DNA from: Portulaca oleracea
Taxonomy: Eukaryota > Streptophyta > Magnoliopsida > Caryophyllales > Portulacaceae
Assembly: GCA_029582165.1 (NCBI GenBank)
Contig: CM055875.1
Location: 27,005,144-27,069,143 of the forward strand
Reading direction: 5' to 3'
DNA length: 64,000 nt
The notes under the pieces are model-generated. The model worked only from the letters and a program-made list of their open reading frames with translations. It was not told the DNA's origin and ran no database searches. Below, piece by piece: positions 46,201 through 58,274 of the stretch (the stretch's first letter is position 1; each line of letters starts with the position of its first letter). The translations under genes were made by a program, and so were the position numbers.

Positions 46201-49200
46201 ACGTTGTGCCATGTGTAATGTGACATAACAATGCCAGTGAAGAATACTGTCAAAATGCCACTAAGACTAATGAGCTGCAATCAGAAACAAACTCAAGTAT
46301 TAGCTTCTTTTTTAATAAGCATAAGCATTTCAGTGACACTTAATGCAAAAAGAAATCAAATTCTTGAGTGTACAACAGACTGTCATAGATTAGACTTGAC
46401 ATTTTGATAGCTCCAAAATTCCTTTTGGTCTGAACAGTCAATGAACCAATCAATAACCTCCAAGGGTTTATGCTTTTGGAATTTAGAACCATTCTTTTTA
46501 TCTTCCTACAGCTTAACAACTCTTGCAGTCGATGTACATGCAAGTATACTCAGAAGACATGAAATCAACAGTCTTAGCAGTATCTAATGGTAACAGAGTG
46601 ATGAAGATAAAAGAGTGGCGAAGGGGAAAACAAATCCATCGAATTGTCAACAAGCATGCGTTGTTCCTTGTACCTCAGCTATCATGTACGATACATAGGC
46701 CATTAGCAACATCAGAGCAATTTCTCGATCTGTAGAGTGCCTGCATAAAATATAACCTTAAATTGCAATAAATGATATGTTCACTAAGACATTGGATTGC
46801 AGTTTTCTAGTATGAATTGGGTACTACGTAGAAAACAAAGAGCAACCAAGAAGGGAAAGCAGACAATATTTTACTAATTAGGATGAGCTACAGGTCTAGC
46901 ACAGCTTCTGCCCTTGATATATTGGAACCCCGCATATACGTTAGCCTTCACGCAATGTATTGTCTCATATGTCAACAAATGACATTATTATACACGACTC
47001 GTGATCGTAGCATCCTAACTAACATGTGAGAAGGGAAAATATCTGATATTTATGCACCCAGTACAGCTATCCATGTCACTTATCTGTCATAATTCCATTT
47101 TGAAAAATTGCAATTTATTACATGCTCCCGGAACATGTGCTCCAAATATGGTCATTGTTCACTCTCAATAGTATAATTGTTCACTCATACCTACCAGTTG
47201 TTCACTCACAATAGCATAATTGTTCACTCATATATACCCAGAGCACATGCTCCAGGTGCATGTAATATATATTGTTGAAAAACATCTAACATCACAACAT
47301 CTAATTATATTAAATATAAGGACTTAATATTCTTTATCAAACACACCTTGGTTAACCTCTGTGCACTCAAACGAGATAGGCTATTTCAAGAACCAAGCTG
47401 AGTGGTAACAAAGTAAGTTCAACAGCAACCCCCCCCCCCCCCCACCCCCAAAAAAAAGGAAAGGCACAAAGGCCACTGCAGCAAAGTTCAAACCAGAGAC
47501 TTTACCCACTAAACCGGCTTGTCCACCAGAGATTTGAATGAATCTGACATTCAACTTAACAGAGACAAACACAAATTCAATTCAAGTACCTGCCAATGTA
47601 CAGCTTCTTTATGACATACGCACTCAACAGACCAACCTACAATTTTCAATGCAAGATTAGTTAGACCAAAAAAAAAGCAGCACAAAGCTTAAAATCCAAG
47701 CTAATCCATAAAAAGCTTAAAACACAACAGCAGCTTGGTTTCAAAAACTGGCTTCAAAAAAGCTTAGTTTCAAAAACTTCAATTGTTCATCCAATGATGA
47801 AACCACAGTTCCAGTCCAGACAATTTCTAGTACAAATAAAATAATTACAAAAATACAATTTTGAGAAGTTACTTGGACAACAAAAATAAATAGCTTGCCT
47901 TACACTGAGTGTACTTGAGGAAATGTGACAAAAGAAAATATAACATGGCCAGTCATTATGAAGCAAAACACTGAATCTTATGAACACGGAAAGATAACTA
48001 ATATTAAGGTAACTACATTTGGGGAGGCAAAATCCTTTATATGGACCACAGAAAATGGCATTGGAAAAACAGAATAAGTTTGGCTTATAACTTCCCATAG
48101 TGTGGAAGTTCCTTCATATGATCAGGTGTGGTGACCAAAAGCTAGGCAGTGCATTCAAACATGGTAATAAAGACAAGAAAACCAGCATACCCACCAGATA
48201 GTACATCTCCTGTGATTCGATAAAGGATGGATTTCATCATTGCATTAAAATTTTCGCAATCAAAGCAAGCAGGACACGGGGCTATTTTAGGAAAATCTAA
48301 GCTTCACATGATCTTAAGCAAACAATGCATCTTTGAAGTCCAGGAAAAGATGCAAGTCCTCATCTCATTCAATGTGAAAAAAGGGGGGCAAAATGACTTA
48401 CAAAAATGCCAAGAAATGTGCTGGTGAAGAAAAGGTACAAAAAGGTCCCCAACAATTCCAAAGCAGTTATGCCACTGAGGTTGCTCAAATCAAGCGATTG
48501 GACCGCATTGAAAAGCACAATGGAGGTTGCATCATTTACTACTCCCTCTCCGAACACAATACTGTAGAGGAAAGGTGTGTCATCTTGATTGAGGACCTAT
48601 AAAACACAACAGATTATACGCCAACTAAGTAAATTATCTACTAAGCATTATATAGGCTTTTTTTTTTAATAATTGACATGTATACCTGCAGGGTACAAAC
48701 AGAGTCTGTGGCTGACAATATGGCTCCAATGGCTGCAGATCAAACAAATTACATTAGCCTATAGTCGAGAAGCGGTTAGGAAAAGTATATTTCGCTCATC
48801 AAATTTATAAAGTACCGAGATAGTCATTAGTACTGAGCTGCGTCAATCCAAACCTCTTTAGCAGGAACATTACACCTGAGCATCCCAATGAAAACATCAT
48901 AGTTCAGATACCAGATTTCAAAACTGTAAGCACTGTCCGTATGCACAAGCAAACCAATGTCCATCAAATATATTATTGGTTTTTTTTACTTTTAGAACGC
49001 TCCAAGGCATGCAAGGAACCGATGACATATTGACATGCAGCACATGTTATCTCGCATCGATTACAATTAGACAGTTCAGTCAACAAATGGACTAACATAC
49101 AGGCAAATTTCTACATGTTGGATATGTACGAAATCTGGAATTTTTCAAGCTATAGCAGCTTGGGTGTACTGTGACTAATGATACCTGTCAATGGATGGCA

Positions 49201-50772
49201 TATTAAAGATGATTTTTCAAAGCTCAAACCCCATGTCCCCGACTACAAGGCGGATGAGATGGTCACTTCATGCATGAGAAAACATAGATGGTACCTGATG
49301 ATATGACGCAAAATGATATCAATGTACCAAGAACTCCAAATGACAAAATGGTTGAGAAGTTCTTGAAAAAATGTTTTTTCTTAACCTGAAACCTGCAAAT
49401 ATCAGATGATAAAATTCACACATGTTGGTACGATATACGAATGACTAGCAAACAATTAACCATTGAGCATGGTAGACATGTTTTCCAATTAAGAGATCTC
49501 AAAGTTCTCATAGGCTCCATTTGGTTCTTAGAAAATGAGATGGAGAGAAAATTTGTGTCCCACCACCAATCTAGTACAGAAACTCCATTCTTCTCCATCA
49601 ATCCCTCACTTCATTTTCACCCTCTCCTATCCCCCCTACCACTTCATTTCCTCCCACTTTCCTCTTAAATTCGGAAGCCAAATATTCTTGCCAAAATCAA
49701 TCGAAATTTCAATGATGTTTCCATCTAGCTCTCATTCTTTTCTTTTTTCTTTTTTTTTTGGCTAAATGAAGAGAAGTCAGTTTTCAGTTTTATTTTTCTT
49801 TCCATTTCAGTTTACTAGGACCGAACCAAGCCATAGCAAAGAAGAAAATGCTCATTTGAAAAGCAGCAACTCCACATGAAACATTAGAATGTAAGCACTT
49901 GATGACAATCTCATCCACAATCTATAGAAAATTGAACTCACCCTGCATTGAAAATGATGGGTGGCAACAGGTACAGAAAGAACAACTCTTCATTGAACAC
50001 GAGTATACGTGAGTTTTGGCCCTTACTTATCACCAACACAACTGCTCCAGACACCAACCCCTACATCCAAACAACACAAAAATGGAAAAAGATGGTCACA
50101 TACCAATACCACAGCCTAGCAACACAGAATTTCAGCACAGATATGAAACTGAAACAAGTTATTCCAATCAAAACTACCCTTTATAATTGCAACCAAAACA
50201 GCCCAAAAACACAGACACAACAAACAAGGGTTAAAAAGAACGTGGCCTTTTTCTTTCACCATTTTTGGTCACTGAGACATAAATTCAAACACATGGTGGG
50301 TGGACCACCTTAAACTCTCGTATACTTTAAAACACTATTCAATCTTTAATACCCAGTTCTTCTAATTTAATGCAAGAAAGCCCACAAACACTTTCATCAG
50401 CTAAACCAAAACTGATGACCGCTGTCAGTAGTTTACTAAACTTGGGTGAAAGTCAAATGCGAAATTTGCAAATCCAGGAATAAAAAATGAATGATATCAC
50501 AGAAATCAAAACAAACCCAGATGGGAAATTGAGCAAATTAAGAAACAGACCAGAAGAAGAGATGTAATGGATTCGTTCGCCCAGCGATTCTCCTCAAGCA
50601 AGTGACCAACGATGATGCACAAACAGATTAAGGTGAAGAAAACAGTGATGGAGATGACAGTAGCCGGATCGAATGGCTCGGAATTTTTAAGTGTAAATGG
50701 GAGTACACGCGAGGTATGAAGTGAGTCCAAGATCCCCATTTTTGCTGCTTCTTCAGCATTCACAATCAGCAA
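43276..50772 (-). CDS. vacuolar-type Na+/H+ antiporter (NHX family)
   Basis: Fourteen GT-AG exons join in frame to about 590 residues: 50551-50772, 49942-50060, 49295-49392, 48816-48875, 48686-48732, 48402-48596, 47590-47636, 46674-46740, 46174-46274, 44725-44826, 44437-44575, 44291-44353, 44131-44214, 43276-43704. Class features: GHLLEENRWANESIT, the amiloride-site FFLYLLPPI, ATDSVCTLQVLNQD, catalytic GEGVVNDATS, MSHYTWHNVTESSR, and near the C-terminus FDDKFMRPVFGGRGFV. NHX1-4 proteins exchange cytosolic Na+ or K+ for lumenal H+ at the vacuole. Ten to twelve membrane segments are expected; the C-tail has an unusual ~45-residue Asn/Gly/Asp-rich insert. Start is M at 50772 or the in-frame MGILDSL at 50739. 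The exon 12 acceptor could lie six bases upstream. No disabling change seen. Confidence 0.93.
45081..46173 (-). other. NHX intron 9, no element recognised
   Basis: This is part of the long intron between the exons at 46174-46274 and 44725-44826. It is AT-rich, with no conserved ORF and no identified element. Confidence 0.5.
47118..47265. mobile_element. 148-bp MITE with internal GTTCACTCA repeats
   Basis: Ends TTACATGCTCCCGGAACATG and, inverted, TTACATGCACCTGGAGCATG, with TA on both sides. The inside is four near-copies of a ~22-bp unit containing TTGTTCACTCA and ATAATTG. It lies in an NHX intron (46741-47589). Confidence 0.6.
47385..47560 (-). mobile_element. possible tRNA-derived SINE in an NHX intron
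   Basis: On the minus strand GGTTTAGTGGGTAAAG is followed by GGTTTGAACTTTGC, weakly resembling A and B boxes, and then by a T-run and a long G-run. Terminal duplications were not found. Confidence 0.35.
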
Positions 50773-51184
50773 AAATCAACACAGAAGGATTGGTTTTTGT
50801 AATTTGTAGAGAGAGAAAGTATTAGACATAGACAGGTAGTAATCTGAGATGGATAGTTGGACACAAGGAGTTGAACCCATTTTTTTATTGGGGGAAATCA
50901 GTGATTATCTCACACGCGCGCACGATCAAGATCCCTGCACCTCACACGTGCCGAGTTTGTACCAGTCAATTGCTGAAACCCAACAAGTTTGTCGGATACG
51001 TGGGGGAATATGATTAGCAGATCTATGAAACGAAAGGTGGAGAGCGAAGCACAGGATCTTGCTTAGTTGGCGCTCAAAGTTAAACGGCTTTTGCCTGTTG
51101 GAAAGGTAAATTGTAAATAACTCGGTACGAATTTATTTCTTTTTATTTTTTAGAAAATTTGAATTTAAAATAGTAGTAGAAGTC
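50773..51184 (-). promoter_or_regulatory. presumed 5' leader and promoter region of the NHX gene
   Basis: This is the upstream side of the NHX start codon. No coding sequence is visible. An ACACGCGCGCACG stretch (50913) and CACACGTGCC (50944, containing the ACGTG core of ABA-response elements) are present. Function is inference. Confidence 0.35.
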
Positions 51185-51377
51185 TTTTTTTTTTTTATAA
51201 AATGGCTTGAATAATTGTGAAGGAAAAAAAATTGTATATCTTCTATCTGGAACAACAAGTGGGCCCTAGTTTGTGTGACGATCGTGGCTAGCATGAACAG
51301 AAAATATTCAAATTAAAAAATAAATAAAAAATCATGATTAGGATTCAGGGATAAAAGGAATAGATGTACTTTGTTCA

Positions 51378-53110
51378 TTAATGTAGTTTTCCGAATGTGG
51401 TAGGACAGAGTAATTGCTTACTTTTGATTTGATATATGGACCTAATAATTGAAATCAAATATTCCCAATCATCATATAAATGTGTTAATATCTCAATAAC
51501 AGATTCATTCTTCTGGAATGAGAAAATGGATAATAATTGATGCAAAGTGTTTTTTTTGGATCGTTGGAAGTCAATAAAGAAAAAGTATCGAAGATCTTCA
51601 AAATATCCGAAAAACAAAGCAATAGCATGAGATAAACCAAAAACAATGTTAAAGCATAAAGCTATAATCAGGAGAACCCGAAAAGCCTCTACAAACACCT
51701 GGAAAACCACCCAAAGAAAGAAAAAACAAATCACTTCTTCTTAGATGGAATAACCTCTAGCCCACAAATCTCTTCGACCAGAGCCTTCTTTCGATCAATG
51801 GCGGCTCTAGCATCCTCAATGACCTTCAACTTCCGCAGAGTTTCAAAAGACGTTGATTTAGACTTCCGAGACGCATCCAAAACTAACCTCCATTTAGATT
51901 TCAACATAGTCTTTCCTCTCCTTTTACTCCTAGCACCGACCTTTGAGCGTACCAAGATAGAATCCTCAAGATCAGGACAGACATCAGACACAGATTTGAT
52001 CGACACTGTGTCCTCACTATCAATAGGGGCATGATCACAAAAGACATTCTTATAAGAACGCAAAGGAGAAGTAAAACAGCCTCGTGATCCAAGAGCGCCA
52101 TCACCGCCAATCGAATGAGTCAACTTTGTATAAATGGGGTTTGTAAAAGTTCGCTCTGAATCAGTAGGGACAAAAGAGGGTGAAGGAGACGACTTACTCA
52201 GTTTGGATTTAGGGACCCAAACCCACTTGACAGGTTTAGAACTCAGCTTCTTATGAAATTTAGCCCACGAGACAGTTAAACAAGACCCATTAAAGCACCA
52301 ACCATTCAGACACCGAATAGCATTCAAAGCCGCTTGCTTGTCACTAAAACGAACAAAGCCAAACTTCTTCCCATTCTTACCCGACTTCAGAGGAATGTAA
52401 GCATCAGAGACATATCCAAAATCAGCAAAAAGGTTCTTCAACCCCAAATTATCAATCCCATCAGGAAGATTATCAACAAACAAGGAGAAGGAGCGAGGCC
52501 TAACAACCGAAGACACATTAATAGAGGTATCCACAGGTTGACCGACAACGTCATTCACAACAGCATCACTAGACCACACAATGTCAGAATCGAGGGGGGG
52601 ACAACCACCCCACGCAACCCCACAAATTTCTTTAGAATGCGTACAATCTCACTAGCTCTAGAAAGAGCTGCCAAAGACACCACATCATCAAGACCACCCT
52701 CTGAAACACCCTTAAAATTATGAGAGACAACAATGGAAGACAACTCAGACTTAAGCACAGAACACCTTGAAACAATAGAAAGAGACATTGCACTCATAAA
52801 ACCTCAGACCGCCGAAACATAAGCCAAACGGGACAGAAACACAACTCAAGGAGATAAAACCTATTGACAGGAATAATCAAACGGCACTGAAGAGCTATGG
52901 GAATCGACAAAACTCCATCAGATAGACCCCTGAGCAGTGGCCGCGTGAGGAACGACAAACACCAGACTAGAGACCATCATCGACCGTGGAAACCCTAAAG
53001 CCATCGAGCGCCGACTGCCGCATGACCACCGGAAAAATGAGGGAACCACCACTAGGTGCACGAAGATGGACAACCGACAGGTTCGACACCACAAGGAAGG
53101 AATGGGAAAG
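51378..53110 (-). mobile_element. LINE-like copy carrying only ORF1
   Basis: The minus-strand layout is a GC-rich 5' leader (about 52800-53110), an ORF1 with an RRM (52797-51731), and a T/A-rich 3' tail. No reverse transcriptase or endonuclease motif follows ORF1. A T12 run at 51185-51196 would be the poly-A tail if the element extends that far. Target duplications were not identified. Confidence 0.5.
51731..52797 (-). pseudogene. RRM-containing LINE ORF1 protein (one frameshift)
   Basis: From M at 52797 (MSAMSLSIVSRC) the frame shifts within a run of seven C's near 52598. It then stays open for about 280 codons to the stop at 51731. The RRM is clear: RNP2 SLFVDNLPDGID, RNP1 GKKFGFVRFSD, and the domain-end CLTVSWAKF. 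After it come a Ser/Pro-rich stretch, a basic RSKRRGKTMLKSKW patch and a charged C-terminus. Plant L1-type LINEs of the BNR group have an RRM in ORF1 for RNA binding. The alternative is an RNA-binding host gene derived from such an ORF. Confidence 0.6.
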
Positions 53111-54245
53111 TGATAAGTAATCTACTCTAGTTATGATTATTTTTTTGTATCATAATCTCCCTCACTTATATATTTTTGTGATATTTAGTAGTATTTTAGT
53201 AGTTCAGGTGGTTTGACATTGTAAACTAAAAGATGCCTCCAGACGATTCCAGAATCTCCTCCCACTGTCATCATCGTGCGACCCAAGTTCATTGTCTCTT
53301 AGGTTAATGATGGCCGATTTTAAGCGATCACCGGTCACAACTCTCTAGTTTGGCCTTTCTTGATCGTACTCTTTTGATAGTGTTGGGTCAATAGAGTTTT
53401 TCGTTGGTGTCTATTTGAAGTCAATGTGGTTGGGGTTGGAGAGGAGTGTTTGATTCTCATATTGATGTGCTTTCTGGCATATTTGGCAACACCTTAAAAA
53501 CTTTCGTCAGTTGGTTTAGCTAATATCTTTATTATGGCTTCGTCTACTTCTTAAGATAATTGGTAATAGTGGTACATGTAAGTTATGTGTTAGTGCTCTC
53601 ATTCAATGTATTCTTCGTGTTTGTATGGTTGTTGTTTGGTGGCGCCTTTTTTTGGGTGTGCTTGTCCTGGTTGTGGGGGTTAATATGGGGATTTAGGGTG
53701 ATTTTCATCATCAATCTAGGCAAGTGTTCATGCTATTTTGTTGTATAAGTAGGAGAACAATGGGTATAGAAGGGTGAGGTGCACTTTTGGGTTCTATTTT
53801 CTTTAGGTTGTAATATGTTTTGCAGAGTGTGAGTTTGGGCGTATAAGGTTGGTGTTTGAGATTTCTTTAAGGGCTTAGGAAAATAGAGTTTATTTGGCCA
53901 CAAATACTGGATTTATTGCTTTTTGTTAACAATAGTTTTCTACTTCTATTTTCTTTAGCTGATTTGAATTTGGTTGGTTGGAATTGGTGTATGGCTACGT
54001 CTTCGTGGGTGATGGAATTGTCTATATTCTTGCGATGGCTATGCAGACTCCTTGGTCTTTCACTTGAGTAGAAGGTGGATCATCTTGATGATGATGTCCT
54101 CACCTTACTAGGACAAATGAATGACCCTCTCCGGGTCATCCTCAAAGTTAAAGAACCCAAAGAGGATCAGGGTAAGTTAAATAGAAATGTGAAATATGAT
54201 CATGTTACTAACTCGTTTGTAAAAGCATTGCAGTTCGTTTGTGTA
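53111..54245. other. no recognised feature
   Basis: No ORF with conserved motifs and no clear repeat ends. A short coding-like patch at about 54085-54170 (LLGQMNDPLRVILKVKEPKE) is unassigned. Confidence 0.4.
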
Positions 54246-54247
54246 AG

Positions 54248-54760
54248 CTAGTGATGCATATTTTACCCTAGGCCATATTAAGTTGGGAGGTCCTCTTTTG
54301 ATCAAGCAAAGCCCGTGAGAAAAAGTACTCTACTTATCCTAAGTATTAAGTTCACCATTTCTCACTTGATCAATGAATTTGAAGATAAATAAAGTAATAA
54401 TGAGATATTCCTAACTAATTTAATGGTCATTAAAGAGCAAAGTATACTTGAAATGCCAATAATTAATTTGGAATGAAGTTGGATTTCATGTTACAAAGCT
54501 TAATTCAATTTTGGGGACAGTTAAAAGAAGTATGGGCAATTTTCCAAGTGAGGGGGAAAGTCGTTAATTCAAACATGCGAAGACAGAGGATTCTTCAGTG
54601 GAGAAATCAAAAGCAAGAAGAAGGAAGCCAAGGGACAAGACCGTGCCAATCAAAGACAGGTCTGTGTCCCTCCCAAGAATCAAACGAAGCCAAGCTGATT
54701 ATGATGATGAATGATATGAATAGGTATTTGAACACTCTTTCCCTCACTTTGTTTTATCCA
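54248..54760 (+). mobile_element. possible gypsy LTR fragment
   Basis: Starts TGATGCATATTTTACCC. It carries a purine-rich segment with GACCGTGCC and AGACAGGTCTGTGTCCC, in the style of Tat/Athila-type LTRs. No matching second copy or target duplication was seen. Confidence 0.3.
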
Positions 54761-55398
54761 TTGTTAATAGTGGTGCTTTTGGAGTGTTCTCTTTAAAGTT
54801 TGATTGGTGTGATCTTTATATTAAGTTTGGTGAGTTCTACCTTGGGTTTCTTCAAGTGCTAACTGGTGGTTCAACCTTTATGCTTTCATTTGAAGGCCCT
54901 AGATCATCCTCAGTGGGCTATTTCCTTTATAGGTGATCATATCTTGCTCTATTTTCTTGTTTGTTTGCAAAATTTGTAGCTATATTGTACAGTACCGTTT
55001 TGGTGGACTTATTAAACATTTTTTAGTTGATTGTGATCTTATTCAAGCACTTGAATGATGGGTAAACATGTGGGCATCGATTATTGAGCTTAGCGTCAAG
55101 TTTAGTGGTGATTTTGGTGTTGTTTTTAAGTGATTCTTGGAATATTGTGATAAGTTTGTTCATATGATGAACTATATCTCCTTAAGGTCCATCATTCGAT
55201 GTTTTATCACAATTTCACTATAGGATTTTTCTACGTTGACCAAGGCTCTTTTAGGTCAATGTTGACGATTAAGAGGGAATTATAGGGTTATTCCAAGGGA
55301 GTTTAAAGCCTAGGGTTTGAATAACCTCATTTCGATCGGTTTGGAAGCAAATTTGGCTACGTGTTGGCATCAATAGCCTAATCTACCAAATAACGCCA

Positions 55399-55416
55399 TC
55401 CCCGGCAACGACGCCA
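55399..55416 (-). promoter_or_regulatory. tRNA-Asp primer binding site, minus strand
   Basis: On the minus strand TGGCGTCGTTGCCGGGGA matches the tRNA-Asp complement at 17 of 18 positions. It lies one base beyond the LTR end at 55418, so the retroelement's internal region pointed to lower coordinates. Confidence 0.7.
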
Positions 55417-55417
55417 G

Positions 55418-57275
55418 TGTTCGGTTGTAATTTTTGTGGTTTTATAAGTTAAGATTGTCGGTCCACCGGGATGGGTGTTAGGCTTGATTTGGGCAATCGA
55501 TTTGTGTAAAGGGTTTTTCTCAATGCAGAAAACGGTAAATTATGTAAAGGAAAACAATAAAACTAACCTAGACATGAAATTAAAGAAAAGCAATAAAAGC
55601 ATGAAATAAAACATGAAATTACGTAAGCAATAAAACTACAACTAATAATGAAATAAAGAACAAGAGATTATACCTTTGATGATCTAAACTTCAATTGAAT
55701 CCTTCACCTTAAACTTTCTCCCGAACAAATAAGAAAGCGTGAATTAGATTACTAAGAATCCCCAAATCCCCACTTGAGAGTGGAATTTGTGACCCTTAGC
55801 CCTCCTCCTCACTAAAAGTTGAATTGGATGTTTTTGTGACTAAACTAACCCTAAAACAAACCTTTAAAAGAGAAACCTAAAACATTCAAACTGACCCAAA
55901 TAATATTGAAATAACCCTAATAAACTAACCCTAACTGACCTTAACCCAAGCCTTATACAAATCAGCAAACCTAGCCCTAATAACCCTAATCAACTAATAA
56001 CAAGACTCTAAACCCTAAAACACTCGACTACCTCAAACAATACCCAAAAGAAAACCTAACAATCTGACCGAGACAAAAGGAGAAAGAAAGGAAAAGAAGA
56101 AAAGGGATTTCAAATCCCTATTGCCCAGATTCGAAGAGAGGAAAAGAGAAAAATAGAGAAGCAGAGAGAAAGATGTCGAGGCAGAGAGAAAGGAGAAAAC
56201 GAGCAGCACAGTATACCAAATTCGAACCAAAATCAATACCAATACAGAAACACATCAACATTACCAATTCAATACCAGAACATTCAAAACAAAATCAACA
56301 CAAGAACCGAATACAATCTAAAACCCAGAATCGAATGAAATTAGGAAAACTGAAAATAAAGATTCAAAACAAAGATTTAAAGCATGAATAAAGGCATAAA
56401 TTAAACCTAAATCTAATTCTAACCCTAAATGGAGGCTCTTGGGGCGTCACTCCCAGAATCTACCATTAATGCTTCAATCGGCTCCCTTTCTTCCCTTTTT
56501 ATACTCGAGTCCGTTTCTTTAACCTTTGATCTGAGCCCTCGATCTTCTTCAAATCGAACGGATATGATGAATTCGGTGCTGCGGTGAAGATGGTGATGTA
56601 TGCGCGCACTTCTTCTGTTATCTTCAACCGAATCTGCAAAAGGGAGGAGAAAATGAGTGAGATATCACGAGAATCAGAGAGATAGAAAGAGATGAGAAGA
56701 GAGAAGGAGATGAGATGAGATGAGATGGAAGAGGTGAACGAGATGGGAAGAAGAGAGAAGAGAGAAGAGAGAAGGAGATGGAGTTCGAGAATGTTGGCTA
56801 TGGAGATTGGGATGCGTTTGGTTGGTGCTGGGCGAAAGAAACAGAGAGGAAGGGGGACGAGTGAAAATGAAAAGGGGGAAAAGGGGAATTAGAATTAAAT
56901 TAGGGTTTTGGGGGAGTTTAATCAATTTGAAAGGGAGAGAGGAATTGGGTCGGGTTAGGGTGTGGGTTTAGGTGTATGCGGGTCGACGGGTTTTGCATCT
57001 TTGGATTTCTTTGGGCCGAATAGGGAGAAATGGAAGAAGGGGAAATTGGGCTGGGCGAATTAGGTTTTTAGGATTAGATTAGAATAGATTTTTATTATTT
57101 ATTTCTAATATTCACATTTTTATTTCATGTTAACAATAATAATAACAAAAATAATAAAATGTTATAAAGTCTAATAATATAATAAAAACATAATAAAACT
57201 ATTAAAATAATTATTAAAGACAAGCAAAAATACCCCATAAAAGAGAAGAAATTCGGCATGGAACGAGACCGAACA
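55418..57275 (-). mobile_element. 5' LTR of a Tat/Athila-type element on the minus strand
   Basis: TGTTCGG at 55418 and CCGAACA ending at 57275 form the inverted LTR termini; length 1858 bp. The adjacent tRNA-Asp primer site fixes orientation. Between 55418 and this site no gag or second LTR was recognised, so the element is truncated. The LTR contains a long TC/GA-rich region (56640-56780). Confidence 0.65.
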
Positions 57276-57319
57276 AGGGCAATTCTCCGTCATTTCACCT
57301 TAGGCTAGAAATATTATCA

Positions 57320-58260
57320 CTTATTTTGAGGAGCCTTGGAGAAGAAGAATATGGGAGACATTCAACTATCAAAAGGGAGGAAAGTCAAGAGGAATACATT
57401 TGCATACACCACCATCATCTGAAGTATACTATTTGTACCTTTTATTTCCCAATTATTTTTGTCACCTCCCCCCCCCCCCCCAACTCTCTTCCTTGGTTAT
57501 TTTTCAGGTTGTATTACAATTGTTTCAACTCCCTAAATAATGTTGATTCCCACGTCCCCTCCTTTTATCACTTGTAATGGGTTTAATATAGACCCTTGGA
57601 TGATTCCCTTTTCTAGGGTATTTTCCCATTCCCTTTGCTCTTTCTTTCCTATATATATGCAAGGGCATAAAGAGAGAGAAGAAAGAATATTATGATGAAT
57701 ACAATGATATCTTAAAGACTAAAATCTCTCACAAAAGATTTATCCTTTTTCTATGAAAATGGTGATGCTCGCTAGAATCCTTTATAGGGGAGTTGTTGGT
57801 TCGCTTTAAGATCTTCTTGGTGGGTTCATCTAGAGATAAGATTGCATTTATGCTGGCTTAGCCTCTATGGATGGTGCTTTGTGATCCTAGGTCAATGTAG
57901 TGAGTGAAATATTCTTTATTATTGATCATATCCCATGTTTTTCTTCTATTTATGCATACTACTATAGCTTATGTCATCCCTTGCTGTTTAGCGTGGATTG
58001 TAGGCTTACTTTTGAACACTCTTACTAGAAAATCATAAAAAGAAAGGGCTAGTACTGTTGGTTGTTGTCTTCAAATGCTCACTGCCATAGAAAAATCAAG
58101 TCTTGCTGAATTTGATCATTATTCTAAATCTAAACTGATTTTAGTGCATTTTGGAGTTTATTTTTATTGTTTAATAAAGGAAAAGTATTCATGTCACTTC
58201 GATGATTCTAGAGCCTGAGATAATCTAAACAGATCAATCTTTACGCTCCAATTTGGATCA
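57320..58260 (+). mobile_element. LTR preceding a tRNA-Met primer site
   Basis: It ends CCAATTTGGATCA just before a perfect primer site. It has a TATA box CCTATATATATGCAAGG at 57648 with a purine-rich downstream leader. The left border is not defined. Confidence 0.5.
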
Positions 58261-58262
58261 TT

Positions 58263-58274
58263 TGGTATCAGAGC
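58263..58274 (+). promoter_or_regulatory. primer binding site, tRNA-iMet
   Basis: TGGTATCAGAGC, two bases after the LTR end. Confidence 0.75.

Noticed and set aside
48180..48230. Possible extra NHX exon
   Set aside because: The exons at 48402-48596 and 47590-47636 already join in phase and match the family, so no additional exon is needed.
52334..52723. 129-codon plus-strand ORF
   Set aside because: Antisense shadow of the RRM ORF1.
56674..56925. Ser/Leu/His-rich minus-strand ORF
   Set aside because: Reading of a GA/TC-rich stretch in an LTR.
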